DNA of 64,000 bases from Paractinoplanes pyxinae (GCF_026626335.1 NZ_JAPNTZ010000020.1:62001-126000), one strand, 5' to 3'. Counted from the first letter of the stretch, positions 41,446-50,909 are shown. Notes: generated by a model not told the origin, from the sequence alone. Numbers and translations are program-made.

Positions 41446-42169
41446 ACCGTTAAGTTCTTCCGCCCGTACCCCCCGTCGACCACGGTTCTTCAGCACCCGG
41501 GGGCGACGGGACATGTTCCGACTGATCCACTTGCAGGCCGAGAGCGGCATACCTCGTATAAGCGTGGCTTCGGACGGCTACGCCAGTGCCCGCATCGCGC
41601 TGACCCGATATCGCAGCGCCCCGGCCGCGTATTTCGGCGTCGGCCGCTTCGACCACGAGGGCACCCTGGCCGAGATCATCCTCGACCGGCTGTGCGGCCC
41701 GCTCGGCGACTGCCCGCGCCCGGCCACGCTCGTGCACGCCGCCACGTACTACCGCCTCTGCGAGACGTGCGCGACCGGCCTCGACGTGCTGACCGTGCCC
41801 GAGCTGGCCCGGCTGCTCGGCATCGCCTGCCGGCTGGCCCCGGTGCCGGCCCGCGCCGGACGGCACGCCGCGCCCGAGGAGCCGTCGCCCGCCGGCAACC
41901 GGATCGCCCGCGAGTTCGCCACCCGCGTCGACGACCCGAAGTGGCGCCGCGAGCTCTGCACCGAACTGGCGCACACCCCCGGCGCGGTCAACGGGCTGCT
42001 CATCGGGGTGGGCGCGCTGACCCACCGCGACGTGCTCGACCTCTACCCGCGGCTGCGCTCGCTGGCCGACGAGCTGCCGGCCGCCGTGCGCGAGGAGCTG
42101 TCCCGCGCCACGGCCCGGCCGCTCTCCCCGGCCGGGGTGGCCGGCCTACGCCTCGGTCTGACGGCCTAG
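41438..42169 (+). CDS. Hypothetical protein
   Basis: This is a 243-residue soluble protein with no recognised domain. The first 75 residues are basic and contain an RHIALTRYR-like segment (ARIALTRYRSAPAAYFG), with Cys at several positions further on (LCGPLGDC, RLCETCATG). The C-terminal half is helical (about 150-240). ATG 41438 overlaps the previous gene; an internal ATG at 41513 would shorten it by 25 residues. The end overlaps the convergent ScyD/ScyE-like gene by 24 bp. The Cys pairs could bind metal, but no pattern is decisive. Confidence 0.6.
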   Translation: MNEPLSSSARTPRRPRFFSTRGRRDMFRLIHLQAESGIPRISVASDGYASARIALTRYRSAPAAYFGVGRFDHEGTLAEIILDRLCGPLGDCPRPATLVHAATYYRLCETCATGLDVLTVPELARLLGIACRLAPVPARAGRHAAPEEPSPAGNRIAREFATRVDDPKWRRELCTELAHTPGAVNGLLIGVGALTHRDVLDLYPRLRSLADELPAAVREELSRATARPLSPAGVAGLRLGLTA

Positions 42170-42787
42170 CTCGATCCGGCGCACTTCGTCCTCCCTGGTC
42201 ACGTACGCGTATCGGCCGCGGATGGTCAGCCCGGTCGGGGCGGTGAGCCCGGCCGAGGCCACCTCGCGGTGCCGGCCCTGCTCGCCGACCCGCACCAGCG
42301 CCCCGGTGCGGTCGCCGCTGAGCAGGCCGTTCTTGGCCAGCTCGAGCACGTAGAGGCCGTCCGGACCCCAGGCCAGGTCGACGACGGCGGTCAGGCCACC
42401 GGCGTACACCTCGGGCGGTTGACCCGGCACGACCCGCCACACGCGCGCCCGCCCCGGCGGGAACGGGAAACCCGTCAGCTCGCCGACGTAGAAGGCGCCG
42501 TCCGGCCCCTGGGCGACCGCGGTCGGCACCGCCGGCATCCGCACCGGCGTGCCCCGCGGGGTGCCGTCGGGCAGCCGGGCCGGCGCGGGCACCAGGCGGC
42601 TCGGGAACGACGCGACGGTGGCCCGGCGGCCGCGCGGGCTGAGCCGGACCAACGTGTCCCCCTCGGTCACGTAGACCCGGCCCCGGCGATCGACCGCGGA
42701 ATCGAAAGGCCCGGCCGCCACGACCTCGCCGGGCGGTTCGACCGGGACGCCGACCAGGGCAGCGACAAGCAGAGCAGCCATGAACAT
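42146..42787 (-). CDS. ScyD/ScyE-family-like propeller protein (short)
   Basis: This is a 213-residue protein with a hydrophobic N-terminal segment that looks like a signal peptide (MAALLVAALVGVPVE). NHL/SMP-30-like beta-propeller strands follow: SAVDRRGRVYVTEG, TAVAQGPDGAFYVGELTGFPF, VVDLAWGPDGLYVLE and TGLTIRGRYAYV. The FYVGELTGFPFPPG motif is characteristic of the ScyD/ScyE group. Usual members are 330-400 residues long, so this one has too few blades for a full propeller. It may be truncated or dimerise. It is probably exported; function is unknown. Confidence 0.7.
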   Translation of the reverse strand: MFMAALLVAALVGVPVEPPGEVVAAGPFDSAVDRRGRVYVTEGDTLVRLSPRGRRATVASFPSRLVPAPARLPDGTPRGTPVRMPAVPTAVAQGPDGAFYVGELTGFPFPPGRARVWRVVPGQPPEVYAGGLTAVVDLAWGPDGLYVLELAKNGLLSGDRTGALVRVGEQGRHREVASAGLTAPTGLTIRGRYAYVTREDEVRRIELGRQTEA

Positions 42788-42869
42788 GTGAATCCCCCCG
42801 TGCCACCGTTATAGGACGTGCCCGCGGGGGCTGTCAGTCCTCGATCCGACCGCCGTTACGGTGACGGCC

Positions 42870-43559
42870 ATGACGCTCACGTTTGACGCTCTCGTGAAGC
42901 GGGCCCGCAACCTCGTGGCCGGTGGGCGGCGGGCCGTGCTCGGCATCGCCGGGCCGCCCGCCGCCGGCAAGACCACGCTGGCCGAGGAGCTGGTGGCCGC
43001 GCTCGCCCCGGCGCCGCCGCCCGGGCTGACGGCCGGCGCGTGGGTGGCCCACGTGCCGATGGACGGCTTCCACCTGGCCGACGTCGAGCTCGAACGCCTG
43101 GGCCGCCGCGACCGCAAGGGCGCGCCGGACACGTTCGACGCGCTCGGCTACGCGGCGCTGCTGCGGCGGCTGCGCGAGGACGAGGACGACGTGATCTATG
43201 CGCCCGGCTTCGAGCGGGTCATCGAGCAGCCGATCGCCGGGGCCATCCCGATCCCCCGCGCGGCCCGGCTGATCGTCAGCGAGGGCAACTATCTGCTGCT
43301 CGACGACCCCTCCTGGCGGCCGGTGCGGGCCTTGCTGGCCGAGGTCTGGTACGCCGACCTGGACCAGCCGGAGCGGCTGCGCCGGCTGATCGACCGGCAC
43401 GTGCGCTTCGGCAAGGACGAGACGGCCGCGATCGAGTGGGCCACCGGCACCGACGAGCGCAACGCCGTGCTGATCGCCGCCACCCGGGAGCGGGCCGACC
43501 TGGTCGTGCCGGCCGCGGTCATCCATCGAGTGGGCACGCCGCCGCCCGGCGGGGCATAG
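42870..43559 (+). CDS. Nucleoside/nucleotide kinase family P-loop protein
   Basis: This is a protein of about 229 residues (ATG 42870; a GTG at 42861 would add three). It has Walker A GPPAAGKTT (about 31-39), the segment VPMDGFHLAD (about 62-71) typical of uridine kinase/pantothenate kinase-like proteins, IYAPGFER, and VSEGNYLLLDD near 138. The last two are characteristic of the nucleoside/nucleotide kinase family to which the fructose-operon kinase homologues belong. It probably phosphorylates a small sugar or nucleoside-like molecule with ATP; the substrate is not determined. It is followed 8 nt later by the phosphoesterase gene. Confidence 0.85.
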   Translation: MTLTFDALVKRARNLVAGGRRAVLGIAGPPAAGKTTLAEELVAALAPAPPPGLTAGAWVAHVPMDGFHLADVELERLGRRDRKGAPDTFDALGYAALLRRLREDEDDVIYAPGFERVIEQPIAGAIPIPRAARLIVSEGNYLLLDDPSWRPVRALLAEVWYADLDQPERLRRLIDRHVRFGKDETAAIEWATGTDERNAVLIAATRERADLVVPAAVIHRVGTPPPGGA

Positions 43560-43567
43560 TTCAACCC

Positions 43568-44752
43568 GTGTCAGTGGGTGAAACAGTCGAGACCGAGCCG
43601 AGCCGCCGCCGGCCGGGCCGCGCGATCCGGTTCGCGCTGACCCTGATCGCGGTGCTGCTGCTGTTGTTCGGCGTGCCGTGGTTCTTCCTGTTCTTCTCGG
43701 GCAACGACTGGCCGCTCGCCGTGCGGGTGACCGGCACCGTGGTCTTCGCGGCCGCGCTGGTGGTGTTCCCGCTGCTCATGTTCTCGGGCCACGGCCGTCA
43801 TCACCGCGACGGCCCGGCCGTCATCGCCGACACCATGCTGGGCGTCATCTGGCAGCTGTTCGTGTGGTCGCTGCTCGGCCAGCTCGTCACGCTGGCGCTC
43901 TGGATCGCCGGGGTCGACGGTCCGGCTCGCTTCCGCATCGCCACGGCGGTGATCGCGGTGGTCGCTCTGGTCCTGCTGGCCTGGGGGTACGCCGAGGCCC
44001 GCCGGGTTCCCCGGGTGCGCCGGGTCGAGGTGACGATTCCCCGGCTCGGGCCCGGGCTGGACGGCCTGCGCCTGGTGCAGCTGACCGACACCCACTACGG
44101 GCCGATCGAACGTTCGCGCTGGTCGCGGCGGGTGACCGAGGTGGTCAACACGCTCGACGCCGACGTGGTGGCCCACACCGGCGACATCGCCGACGGTGAG
44201 GTCGCCCAGCGGCGAAGCCAGGCCGCCCCGCTCGGCGACATCCGGGCGTCGCTGGCCCGGGTCTACGTGACCGGCAACCACGAATACTTCAGCGGCGCCC
44301 AGCGCTGGGTCGAGCACATGGCCGAGCTGGGCTGGGAGGCGCTGCACAACCGGCACGTGGTGATCACCCGGGGCGGCGACTCGCTGGTGCTGGCCGGGGT
44401 CGACGACCGCACGGCGGCCGGGTCGGGTGTGCCGGGCCACCACGCCGACCACGAGGCCGCGCTCGAGGGCGCCGACCCGTCGCTGCCGGTGCTGCTGCTG
44501 GCCCACCAGCCGGCTCAGATCCCGGGCGCGGTGGCCCACGGGGTCGACCTGCAGATCTCCGGGCACACCCACGGCGGCCAGATGTGGCCCTTCCACTACC
44601 TCGTGCTGACCGACCAGCCCGCGCTGCAGGGGCTGTCCCGGCACTCGGAGCGCACGCAGCTCTACACGAGCCGGGGAACCGGCTTCTGGGGCCCGCCGTT
44701 CCGGATCTTCGCGCCGAGCGAGATCACGCTGCTGACGCTGCGCGCGGGCTGA
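43568..44752 (+). CDS. Membrane-bound metallophosphoesterase
   Basis: This is a 394-residue protein with four hydrophobic helices in the first 150 residues, then a calcineurin-like phosphoesterase domain: DTHYG (near 175), GDIADGE (near 205), GNHEYF (near 237) and GHTHGGQ (near 335). The four motifs carry all metal ligands. The layout matches YkuE/YaeI-like enzymes, which act on phospholipid headgroups or lipid-linked phosphates. It starts at GTG 43568, 8 nt after the kinase stop, so the two are probably co-transcribed. The substrate is unknown. Confidence 0.88.
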   Translation: MSVGETVETEPSRRRPGRAIRFALTLIAVLLLLFGVPWFFLFFSGNDWPLAVRVTGTVVFAAALVVFPLLMFSGHGRHHRDGPAVIADTMLGVIWQLFVWSLLGQLVTLALWIAGVDGPARFRIATAVIAVVALVLLAWGYAEARRVPRVRRVEVTIPRLGPGLDGLRLVQLTDTHYGPIERSRWSRRVTEVVNTLDADVVAHTGDIADGEVAQRRSQAAPLGDIRASLARVYVTGNHEYFSGAQRWVEHMAELGWEALHNRHVVITRGGDSLVLAGVDDRTAAGSGVPGHHADHEAALEGADPSLPVLLLAHQPAQIPGAVAHGVDLQISGHTHGGQMWPFHYLVLTDQPALQGLSRHSERTQLYTSRGTGFWGPPFRIFAPSEITLLTLRAG

Positions 44753-44887
44753 CGCCGGAAAATCTCGCGCGAGCGGTCATGGTGACGGGCGCCATGCCCG
44801 TACACCCCGTAATTGCGTTGAAGACCTCCGGGTTGGCGATGAGGATGGGGGTACCGCCTCCCCCGCCCAAGCCAGAGGACTACGTCT

Positions 44888-47800
44888 ATGCGCCTGCTTC
44901 GCGATCTGTGGGCCACCTCGAAGGGCCGATCGGCCCTCACGGTGGCTCTCATCCTGCTCGGCGCGGCGGGCTCGGCGGGGGCGCTGGCGCTCTCCGGTCA
45001 GGTGCTCGTCAACCGGTCCATGCCGCTGTTCGCCGTGCTGGCCGCGGCCCTCGTGGCCTCGGTGCTCAGCGACGTCTTCGTCGGCCTGGTGGCCGCGCGG
45101 CTGACCGCCGACTGGGCGGCCCGGGTGCGCCGCGGGCTCAACCGGGTGGCCTTCGGGCAAGAACTGCCCACGCTCGAGAACACGCCCGTCGGTGAGCTGC
45201 TCGACCGCATCGACTCCGACGTCTACGAGGTCGGCTCCCAGCTGCGCGGCAGCGGCGTACGCATCGCGCAGTCGATCGCCGTGGCCGTGTTCTCGATCGT
45301 CACCGCGTTCTTCGTCTGGTGGCCGGCCGGCATCGGGATGGTCCTCGTGTCGATTCTGCTCTACGTCACCATGAACAAGCCGATCCAGCGCATCTCGCCG
45401 CTGCGGATCTCGGAGGAAGAGGCCTGGTCGGACCTGGCGGCGGTGATGGAGGAGTCGGTGCACGGGCAGGACGACGTGCGCACCAGCCTGGCCGCGCCCT
45501 ACGTGCGCCGGCTGTACGCCCGCCGGGCGGCCGAGGTGCTGCGGCGGGGGCGGCTCGTCTGGCGCTCGTCGGCCCGCATCACCATGGGCGCCGGCACGAT
45601 CACCCGCTCGCTCATCGCGGTCCTGGTCGTCGTCGGGGCGTGGGCCCTGATCAACAACCACATCGACGGCGCCCGGCTCACCGCCGTGTGGCTGCTCGCG
45701 CTCGGCTTCGGCGGCACCCTGGAGCACGTCACCCGCATGGTGCCCGAGCTGCAGAACGCGCTGGGCGCCTGGAGCCGGGTGCAGCTGCTGCAGGACGTGC
45801 CGCAGGAGCCGACCGAGGGCCGCCCGCCGGTCGACGGCGACCTCGTCGTGCGCGATCTGACCTTCCGGTACGGCGAAACCGACTCCGGTCGCCCGCCGGC
45901 GCTCAAGGACGTGAGCCTCACCTTCGCCCGCGGTCGCTCGTACGCGCTGATCGGGCGCACCGGCTCGGGCAAGTCGACGCTGGCCAAGGTGCTCACCCGG
46001 GCCGTCGACGTGCCGCGGGGCACGGTCTTCCTGGGCGGCGTCGACCTCAACGACCTCGACGTCGAGGGCCTGCGCCGGTGGACGGCCATCGTGCCCCAGC
46101 GCACCGAGATCCTGTCCGGCACGCTGGCCGAGAACATCGCCCTGTTCGACGACGACCTGCTGCCCCGGGCGGCCACCGCGCTCGACGAGCTGGGACTCAC
46201 GCCGTGGGCCAACAGCCTGCCCGAGGGCATCGACACCAAGCTCGGCGAGGGCGGCTACAAACTCTCGGCCGGGCAGGAACAGCTGGTCGCGTTCGCCCGC
46301 ATCCTGGTCCGCGACCCGCAGGTGGTGATCCTCGACGAGGCCACGGCCCGGATGGACCCGGTCACCGAGTCGTGGGTGCAGCGGGCCACCGACCGGCTGC
46401 TCGAGGGCCGGATCGGCGTGATCGTCGCCCACCGCCTGTCGTCCGTGCAGCGCTGCGACGAGGTCGTGGTGCTGGCCGACGGCGAGGTGCTCGAGTCGGG
46501 CCCGCTGCGCGAGTCGCGGCGCTTCGCCGAGCTGATGGCGAGCAGCAACCTGGCCGTCCCGGCGAGCCCGTCGGGCGGCGGCGGGGTGCTGGTCGAGGAA
46601 CACGACTGGGACACCGCGGCCCAGGTCGAGCTGGGCGCCGAGGCGCTGGCCAACACGCTCACCCCGGTCGAGCCGCCGCCCCTGCCCGAGGAGCCGCCGG
46701 CCCGCACGATGCGCGAGATCGTCCGGCTGACTCTCAACGACAAGCGGTACGGGCTGGGCGCGGTCGCGCTCTTCGCCATCCTGGTGCTGCTCGGCCTGGA
46801 CGGCGCGATCCTGCCGCTGCTGTGGGCCAACGTGGTCGACGGGATGGGCAGCCCGCTCTACCCGGCCGTGGGCATCGCGGTCGGCCTGCTGGTGGCCATC
46901 CCGACCCTGTACTACACGGGCGCCTGGTTCCCCGAGTGGTGGGTCCGGCAGATGCTGCGGATCAGCCTGCGCCTGGTGCACGGCCAGATCGGACCGCGCC
47001 GGGTCAGCAAGCACACACCGGCCGAGGTGGTGGCCCAGGGCGGCGACACCGAACGGGTCGTCATGCTGGCCGACAACCTCATCGACAACGCCACCAGCAT
47101 CGTCATGATCGTCGCGATGACCTGGGCCTCGGGGTCGATCGTGCCGGCCCTGTTCTTCGCCGGCACGATGGTCATCTCGGGCCTGGCCGCCACGCTGTTC
47201 GGCCCCCGCCTGGAAAAGGCGGCCCGGCGCACGGTGGCGGCCCGGGCGGCGTTCGCCACCGCGCTGGTGTCGTCGCTGTCGGCCGCCCGCACGGTCAAGC
47301 TGGCCGGGGCGACCAAGCCGGTGCTGGCCCACCTGGCCCGCCTCGACGGCGTCCGCAGCGAGCTGCAGCGGCGCGAGATCGCGATCCAGGTGTGGGCCCG
47401 GTCGACGCCGTCGATCGCCAGCGGGCTGCTGCCGATCGCGGCGTGGGGGCTGTATCTGGCCGGGTCGCTGTCGGCGGCGGCCACCCTCATCGCGGTGGCG
47501 GTGCTGGGCGCGGCGCGCTGGTTCGCGTGGACCACGGCCTCGCTGATCTCGCAGTTCCCGTCGGCCCGGGTGTGGACCAAACGCACGGTGGCGATGACCG
47601 GCGTGTCCGACTACTCGTCCGACATCCCGGGCGTCGACCTGGCGGCCGGGACGGCGCCGGCCCCGCCGACGGCGCCGCGCAACCCGCTGCGCACGCTGGA
47701 GCTGCGCAACTTCAGCGCGGTGCACGAGAACGGCACGGTCGGGGCGCAGGACGTGGACCTCACGGTCGAGCGCGGCCAGCTGGTGCTGGTGGTCGGGCCG

Positions 47801-48370
47801 GTCGGGGCAGGCAAGTCGTCGCTGCTGCGGGCCCTGGCCGGGATCGTGCACCACGCCGGTGAGCTGCGGTGGAACGGCGAGCCGGTGAACGAGCCGGAGG
47901 TGTTCCTACGGCCCAACCAGGTGGGGTACGTGGCCCAGCTGCCGCGGGTGCTGTCCGGCACGGTCGCCGACAACATCCAGCTCGGGCACGAGGTCGACGC
48001 GGCCGACGCGGTGTCGACGGCCCAGCTCGAGCACGACCTGGCGGCCGCCGGGGGCGGTCTGCAGCTGCTGATCGGGCACAAGGGCACCCGGCTCTCCGGT
48101 GGCCAGCTGCAGCGGCTGGCCCTGGCCCGGGCGCTGGCGCCGCGGACCGAGCTGCTGATCGCGGACGACGTGTCGTCGGCGCTCGACGTGACCACCGAGC
48201 TGGAGTTGTGGCGGGCGCTGCGCTCGCACGGCGTCACGGTGGTCGGGTCGACGTCGAAGCGGGCAGCACTGAGCCAGGCCGACCGGGTGGTGGTGCTGAT
48301 CGCCGGCAAGGTGGAAGACCAAGGCACGTGGCAGGAGCTGGAGGACCGCTGGGGTCACCTGGCGGGCTGA
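44888..48370 (+). CDS. Fused double ABC exporter (TMD-NBD-TMD-NBD)
   Basis: This 1160-residue polypeptide contains a complete heterodimeric-type exporter. TMD1 is about 1-300. NBD1 has Walker A GRTGSGKST near 357-365, signature LSAGQEQ near 458 and Walker B VVILDEA near 478-484. TMD2 is about 610-920. NBD2 has Walker A GPVGAGKSS near 970, signature LSGGQLQR near 1067 and Walker B LLIADDVSS near 1092. In NBD2 the catalytic Glu after Walker B is Asp, and in NBD1 the signature is LSAGQ instead of LSGGQ, so the two ATP sites are unequal. Many such transporters come as two genes; here they are one. The substrate (drug, lipid or peptide) is unknown. Confidence 0.9.
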   Translation: MRLLRDLWATSKGRSALTVALILLGAAGSAGALALSGQVLVNRSMPLFAVLAAALVASVLSDVFVGLVAARLTADWAARVRRGLNRVAFGQELPTLENTPVGELLDRIDSDVYEVGSQLRGSGVRIAQSIAVAVFSIVTAFFVWWPAGIGMVLVSILLYVTMNKPIQRISPLRISEEEAWSDLAAVMEESVHGQDDVRTSLAAPYVRRLYARRAAEVLRRGRLVWRSSARITMGAGTITRSLIAVLVVVGAWALINNHIDGARLTAVWLLALGFGGTLEHVTRMVPELQNALGAWSRVQLLQDVPQEPTEGRPPVDGDLVVRDLTFRYGETDSGRPPALKDVSLTFARGRSYALIGRTGSGKSTLAKVLTRAVDVPRGTVFLGGVDLNDLDVEGLRRWTAIVPQRTEILSGTLAENIALFDDDLLPRAATALDELGLTPWANSLPEGIDTKLGEGGYKLSAGQEQLVAFARILVRDPQVVILDEATARMDPVTESWVQRATDRLLEGRIGVIVAHRLSSVQRCDEVVVLADGEVLESGPLRESRRFAELMASSNLAVPASPSGGGGVLVEEHDWDTAAQVELGAEALANTLTPVEPPPLPEEPPARTMREIVRLTLNDKRYGLGAVALFAILVLLGLDGAILPLLWANVVDGMGSPLYPAVGIAVGLLVAIPTLYYTGAWFPEWWVRQMLRISLRLVHGQIGPRRVSKHTPAEVVAQGGDTERVVMLADNLIDNATSIVMIVAMTWASGSIVPALFFAGTMVISGLAATLFGPRLEKAARRTVAARAAFATALVSSLSAARTVKLAGATKPVLAHLARLDGVRSELQRREIAIQVWARSTPSIASGLLPIAAWGLYLAGSLSAAATLIAVAVLGAARWFAWTTASLISQFPSARVWTKRTVAMTGVSDYSSDIPGVDLAAGTAPAPPTAPRNPLRTLELRNFSAVHENGTVGAQDVDLTVERGQLVLVVGPVGAGKSSLLRALAGIVHHAGELRWNGEPVNEPEVFLRPNQVGYVAQLPRVLSGTVADNIQLGHEVDAADAVSTAQLEHDLAAAGGGLQLLIGHKGTRLSGGQLQRLALARALAPRTELLIADDVSSALDVTTELELWRALRSHGVTVVGSTSKRAALSQADRVVVLIAGKVEDQGTWQELEDRWGHLAG

Positions 48371-48402
48371 GGCCGGAGCGGGAGGGGGTCCGCTCCGACC
48401 TC
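48369..48402. terminator. Terminator between the ABC exporter and a convergent membrane protein
   Basis: Twelve-base arms (48369-48380 and 48391-48402) pair with one mismatch around a 10-nt loop. The hairpin begins at the stop codon of the exporter gene and ends 7 bp before the stop of the convergent gene, so it can terminate both. Confidence 0.65.
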
Positions 48403-48408
48403 AGCGGC

Positions 48409-49410
48409 TCACTCCCCCGCCGGCCGATCCGGCCGGGGCTCGTCCGGCCCCGGCTGATCCGGGCGAGGCTCGAATTGCGCGGGGTTTGACGGCGCGGCCG
48501 GCGCCGCCCATGGCGGCGGGGCGGGCACGGTTCCGGCCGGCGGGTACTGCGGCGGGGCGGGCACGGTTCCGGCGGGCGGCGCCCACGGATGCTGCGGCGG
48601 CGGGGCGGGCATCGTTCCGGCGGGCGGCGCCCAAAGCTGTTGCGGCGGCGGGGGTGGGAAACCGAATCCCGTCGGTTGTGCGCCGTAGTAATTCGCCGCG
48701 GCGTGTGGAGGGAACGGCTGCGCTCCGACGGGACCGTAAAGCCCCAGACCCCCGTACGAGAAAGGCATTTGACCGCGATTTGGCCGGAAGAAGCGGTTCG
48801 CCGGACCGGTCAGCAGCAGCACGACGATGGCGATGGCCAGGAGGAACGCCAGCGTGACGGCCACCGCCTGGATGGCGTCGTAGGCGAGGGACAAGCCGCC
48901 GCTGTCGAGGTTGTAGAGGCGGTCGTAGAAGTCGCCGCCCGAGCCGTCCGTGAACTCGAGCGAGCCGTCGCTGAAGTCCGGGTCGTCGAAGTCCGATTCG
49001 TCGAACTGGGCGAAGGCCAGCACGCCGAACAATCCGAACACGCCGCCGAACAGGCAGGAGAGCAGGACCAGGCCGGCCGGCGCGCCCAGCCCGACCCAGG
49101 TCAGGATGCGGGCCACGTTGCTGCCGCGCCGGATGAAGGCCACCGTGACGCCGAGCCAGATCGTCAGCACCAGCAACGGCAGTCCGAGGATCAGCGCGAA
49201 CCCGAGGTTGGAGTCGCGTTCGAAGGCGACCTCGTCGGGGTCGATGCCGGTGCCCTGGGCGGCCTGGTCGATCAGGCCGTCGTAGTGGATCGTGGCGGCG
49301 ATCGACACCCCGATGACGAGCAACAGGAGTCCCACCAGCGCCACCTGGAACCAGAAGGCGACACTGACCACTGTGGGGCGGGCGGGTCTTTCCGCGGGGG
49401 CCGAAGTCAC
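48409..49410 (-). CDS. Membrane protein with Pro-rich repeat tail
   Basis: This is a 333-residue protein with four predicted helices (about 13-38, 73-93, 105-130 and 185-205). An acidic loop (FDESDFDDPDFSDG) lies between helices 3 and 4, and a cytoplasmic C-terminal tail of about 125 residues carries three to four Pro-rich repeats (WAPPAGTVPAPP). No family is recognised. Pro-rich tails of this type occur in actinobacterial membrane proteins and may bind partner proteins. It starts at GTG or ATG 49410 and is single-gene, convergent with the exporter. Confidence 0.7.
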   Translation of the reverse strand: MTSAPAERPARPTVVSVAFWFQVALVGLLLLVIGVSIAATIHYDGLIDQAAQGTGIDPDEVAFERDSNLGFALILGLPLLVLTIWLGVTVAFIRRGSNVARILTWVGLGAPAGLVLLSCLFGGVFGLFGVLAFAQFDESDFDDPDFSDGSLEFTDGSGGDFYDRLYNLDSGGLSLAYDAIQAVAVTLAFLLAIAIVVLLLTGPANRFFRPNRGQMPFSYGGLGLYGPVGAQPFPPHAAANYYGAQPTGFGFPPPPPQQLWAPPAGTMPAPPPQHPWAPPAGTVPAPPQYPPAGTVPAPPPWAAPAAPSNPAQFEPRPDQPGPDEPRPDRPAGE

Positions 49411-49467
49411 GGACGCACCGTACGGTCCGGCTCTCCCCCGCGGCAGCCCCGATCGGCCACATTTGGA

Positions 49468-50397
49468 TCAAGAAGAAAGGCCGGATTCCATCTGCTTGAC
49501 GGCGGCCACCACGGTGTCGGCCGGGATGGCGAAGCCGACCCCGATGCTGCCCGAGTCGGACTGGCTGGCGGTGGCGATCGCGACGTTGATGCCGATCACG
49601 TGGCCGGACAGGTCGACCAGCGCGCCGCCCGAGTTGCCCTGGTTGATGGCGGCGTCGGTCTGCAGCAGGCCGGTCAGCTGCTCGCTGCCGCCGCCGGTGG
49701 CCGACTCGGTGGCGGTGTCGATGCTGCGGTCCAGGGCCGAGACGATGCCCGAGGTGACCGTGTTCTCGAGGCCGAGCGGCGCCCCGAAGGCCAGTACGGT
49801 GTCACCCACGGCGACGCTGTCGTCGGTGCCGAACGTGACCGGGGTCAGGCCGCTCAAGCCGGTCGCCTGCACCAGGGCGAGGTCGTGGGTGGTGTCGGTG
49901 GCGACCACCTGGGCCGGCACGGTCTGCCCGGTGGAGAGCCGCACGCTGGTGGTTCCGCCGCCCTCGATGACGTGGTTGTTGGTCAGGATCAGGCCGTCGG
50001 ACGAGATCACCACGCCGGAGCCGAGGGAGGAGGAACGCTCGGTGTCGACCATGACGGTGACCACGCTCGGCTGCACCTGCTTGACGATGGCGGCCAGGCT
50101 GTCGCTGTCGGTGGTGGCGGCCGTGGTGGTCGCGGCGGCGGTCGACGAGACGGTCGTGGTGGGGTGGTCGATCAGGTAGCGCTCGGCGACCACGCCGCCC
50201 GCGGTGCCGCCGCCCGCGACGAGGGCGAGCACGGCGGCTCCCCCGGCCACGCGGCGCGGCCAGCGGCGGTCGCCCGATCCTCCCAGCGGCGGCGCGGGCG
50301 GAGGCGGCGGCGTCACGTCGTCGTGGTTGCCGCCGTAGCTCCAGCTGTCACCGGCGGAGTGCTCGGGGTTGGTGGGCCGGGTCATCAGGTCGGTCAT
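49468..50397 (-). CDS. HtrA/DegP-like S1C serine protease without PDZ
   Basis: This is a 309-residue protein. A cytoplasmic, Pro-rich N terminus is followed by a single membrane helix (about 48-70), a Thr/Ala-rich linker and a trypsin-like protease domain with catalytic triad H142 (TNNHV), D172 (HDLAL) and S256 (QGNSGGAL). The usual HtrA C-terminal PDZ domain is absent; the protein ends at VKQMESG. I chose ATG 50397, preceded by GAGGCGG; a longer frame is unsupported. It probably degrades damaged or regulatory proteins outside the membrane. No sensor gene is adjacent. Confidence 0.88.
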   Translation of the reverse strand: MTDLMTRPTNPEHSAGDSWSYGGNHDDVTPPPPPAPPLGGSGDRRWPRRVAGGAAVLALVAGGGTAGGVVAERYLIDHPTTTVSSTAAATTTAATTDSDSLAAIVKQVQPSVVTVMVDTERSSSLGSGVVISSDGLILTNNHVIEGGGTTSVRLSTGQTVPAQVVATDTTHDLALVQATGLSGLTPVTFGTDDSVAVGDTVLAFGAPLGLENTVTSGIVSALDRSIDTATESATGGGSEQLTGLLQTDAAINQGNSGGALVDLSGHVIGINVAIATASQSDSGSIGVGFAIPADTVVAAVKQMESGLSS

Positions 50398-50639
50398 GGC
50401 GCCGCCTCGCTTCGTTGGCTGACTCGCTTCGTTTCTGATGGGCCAACAGTGACCCCGCACCTTGTCGGAAACCGGTGAGCCGTCTGTGGGTTCGCTGTAT
50501 GCCGCCGATCACCCCTAGGGCCTTCTCCTAGGCCGAAAGTCGCAGCGACCTCAGGGTTTCTTCAAACGCTGGTCCGATGCCGCGCACAGGCCGTCCCCGG
50601 AAGCTGGAGTCACCCCCCACAACCGGCAGGAGGCACCAG

Positions 50640-50909
50640 ATGTCCGCACGAGGAATGCTCACGGTGGTCGGCTCCGCGGTCGGCGGCATGATCGGCCTGG
50701 GCACCCCGCCGCCGCTCGACCCGGCCGAGGTCCGCGGCCTGCTGGCCGAGGTCGGCATGCCGGCCGGCGACGATCTGGCCGAGGCCGTGCGGGCCTTCCA
50801 GTCCCGCGTGGGCCTGCGACCCGACGGCGAGGCCGGGCCACGAACTGTTCACTTCCTGACGAGGTACGCGATCCAGCGGCGCGCCTGGCGGCTCGATCCG
50901 GCCGCCTAA
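50640..50909 (+). CDS. Small peptidoglycan-binding-like domain protein
   Basis: This 89-residue protein starts at ATG 50640 (GCAGGAGG 6 nt upstream). It contains one domain resembling PG_binding_1: EVRGLLAEVGMPAGDDLAEAVRAFQSRVGLRPDGEAGPRTVHFL, the typical helix-AVRAFQ-helix-DG-xxGPRT pattern. It has no obvious signal peptide, though a short hydrophobic stretch (LTVVGSAVGGMIGL) near the start could partly insert. It is 9 nt upstream of the TIGR03089 gene. It could bind wall peptides or just use the fold internally. Confidence 0.7.
   Translation: MSARGMLTVVGSAVGGMIGLGTPPPLDPAEVRGLLAEVGMPAGDDLAEAVRAFQSRVGLRPDGEAGPRTVHFLTRYAIQRRAWRLDPAA

Noticed and set aside
44777..47854. A 1025-codon open frame on the minus strand opposite the ABC exporter
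   Set aside because: It lies wholly antisense to a gene with complete ABC motifs, is extremely rich in Arg, Gln, Gly and His and resembles no family. Such long antisense frames are normal in high-GC DNA.
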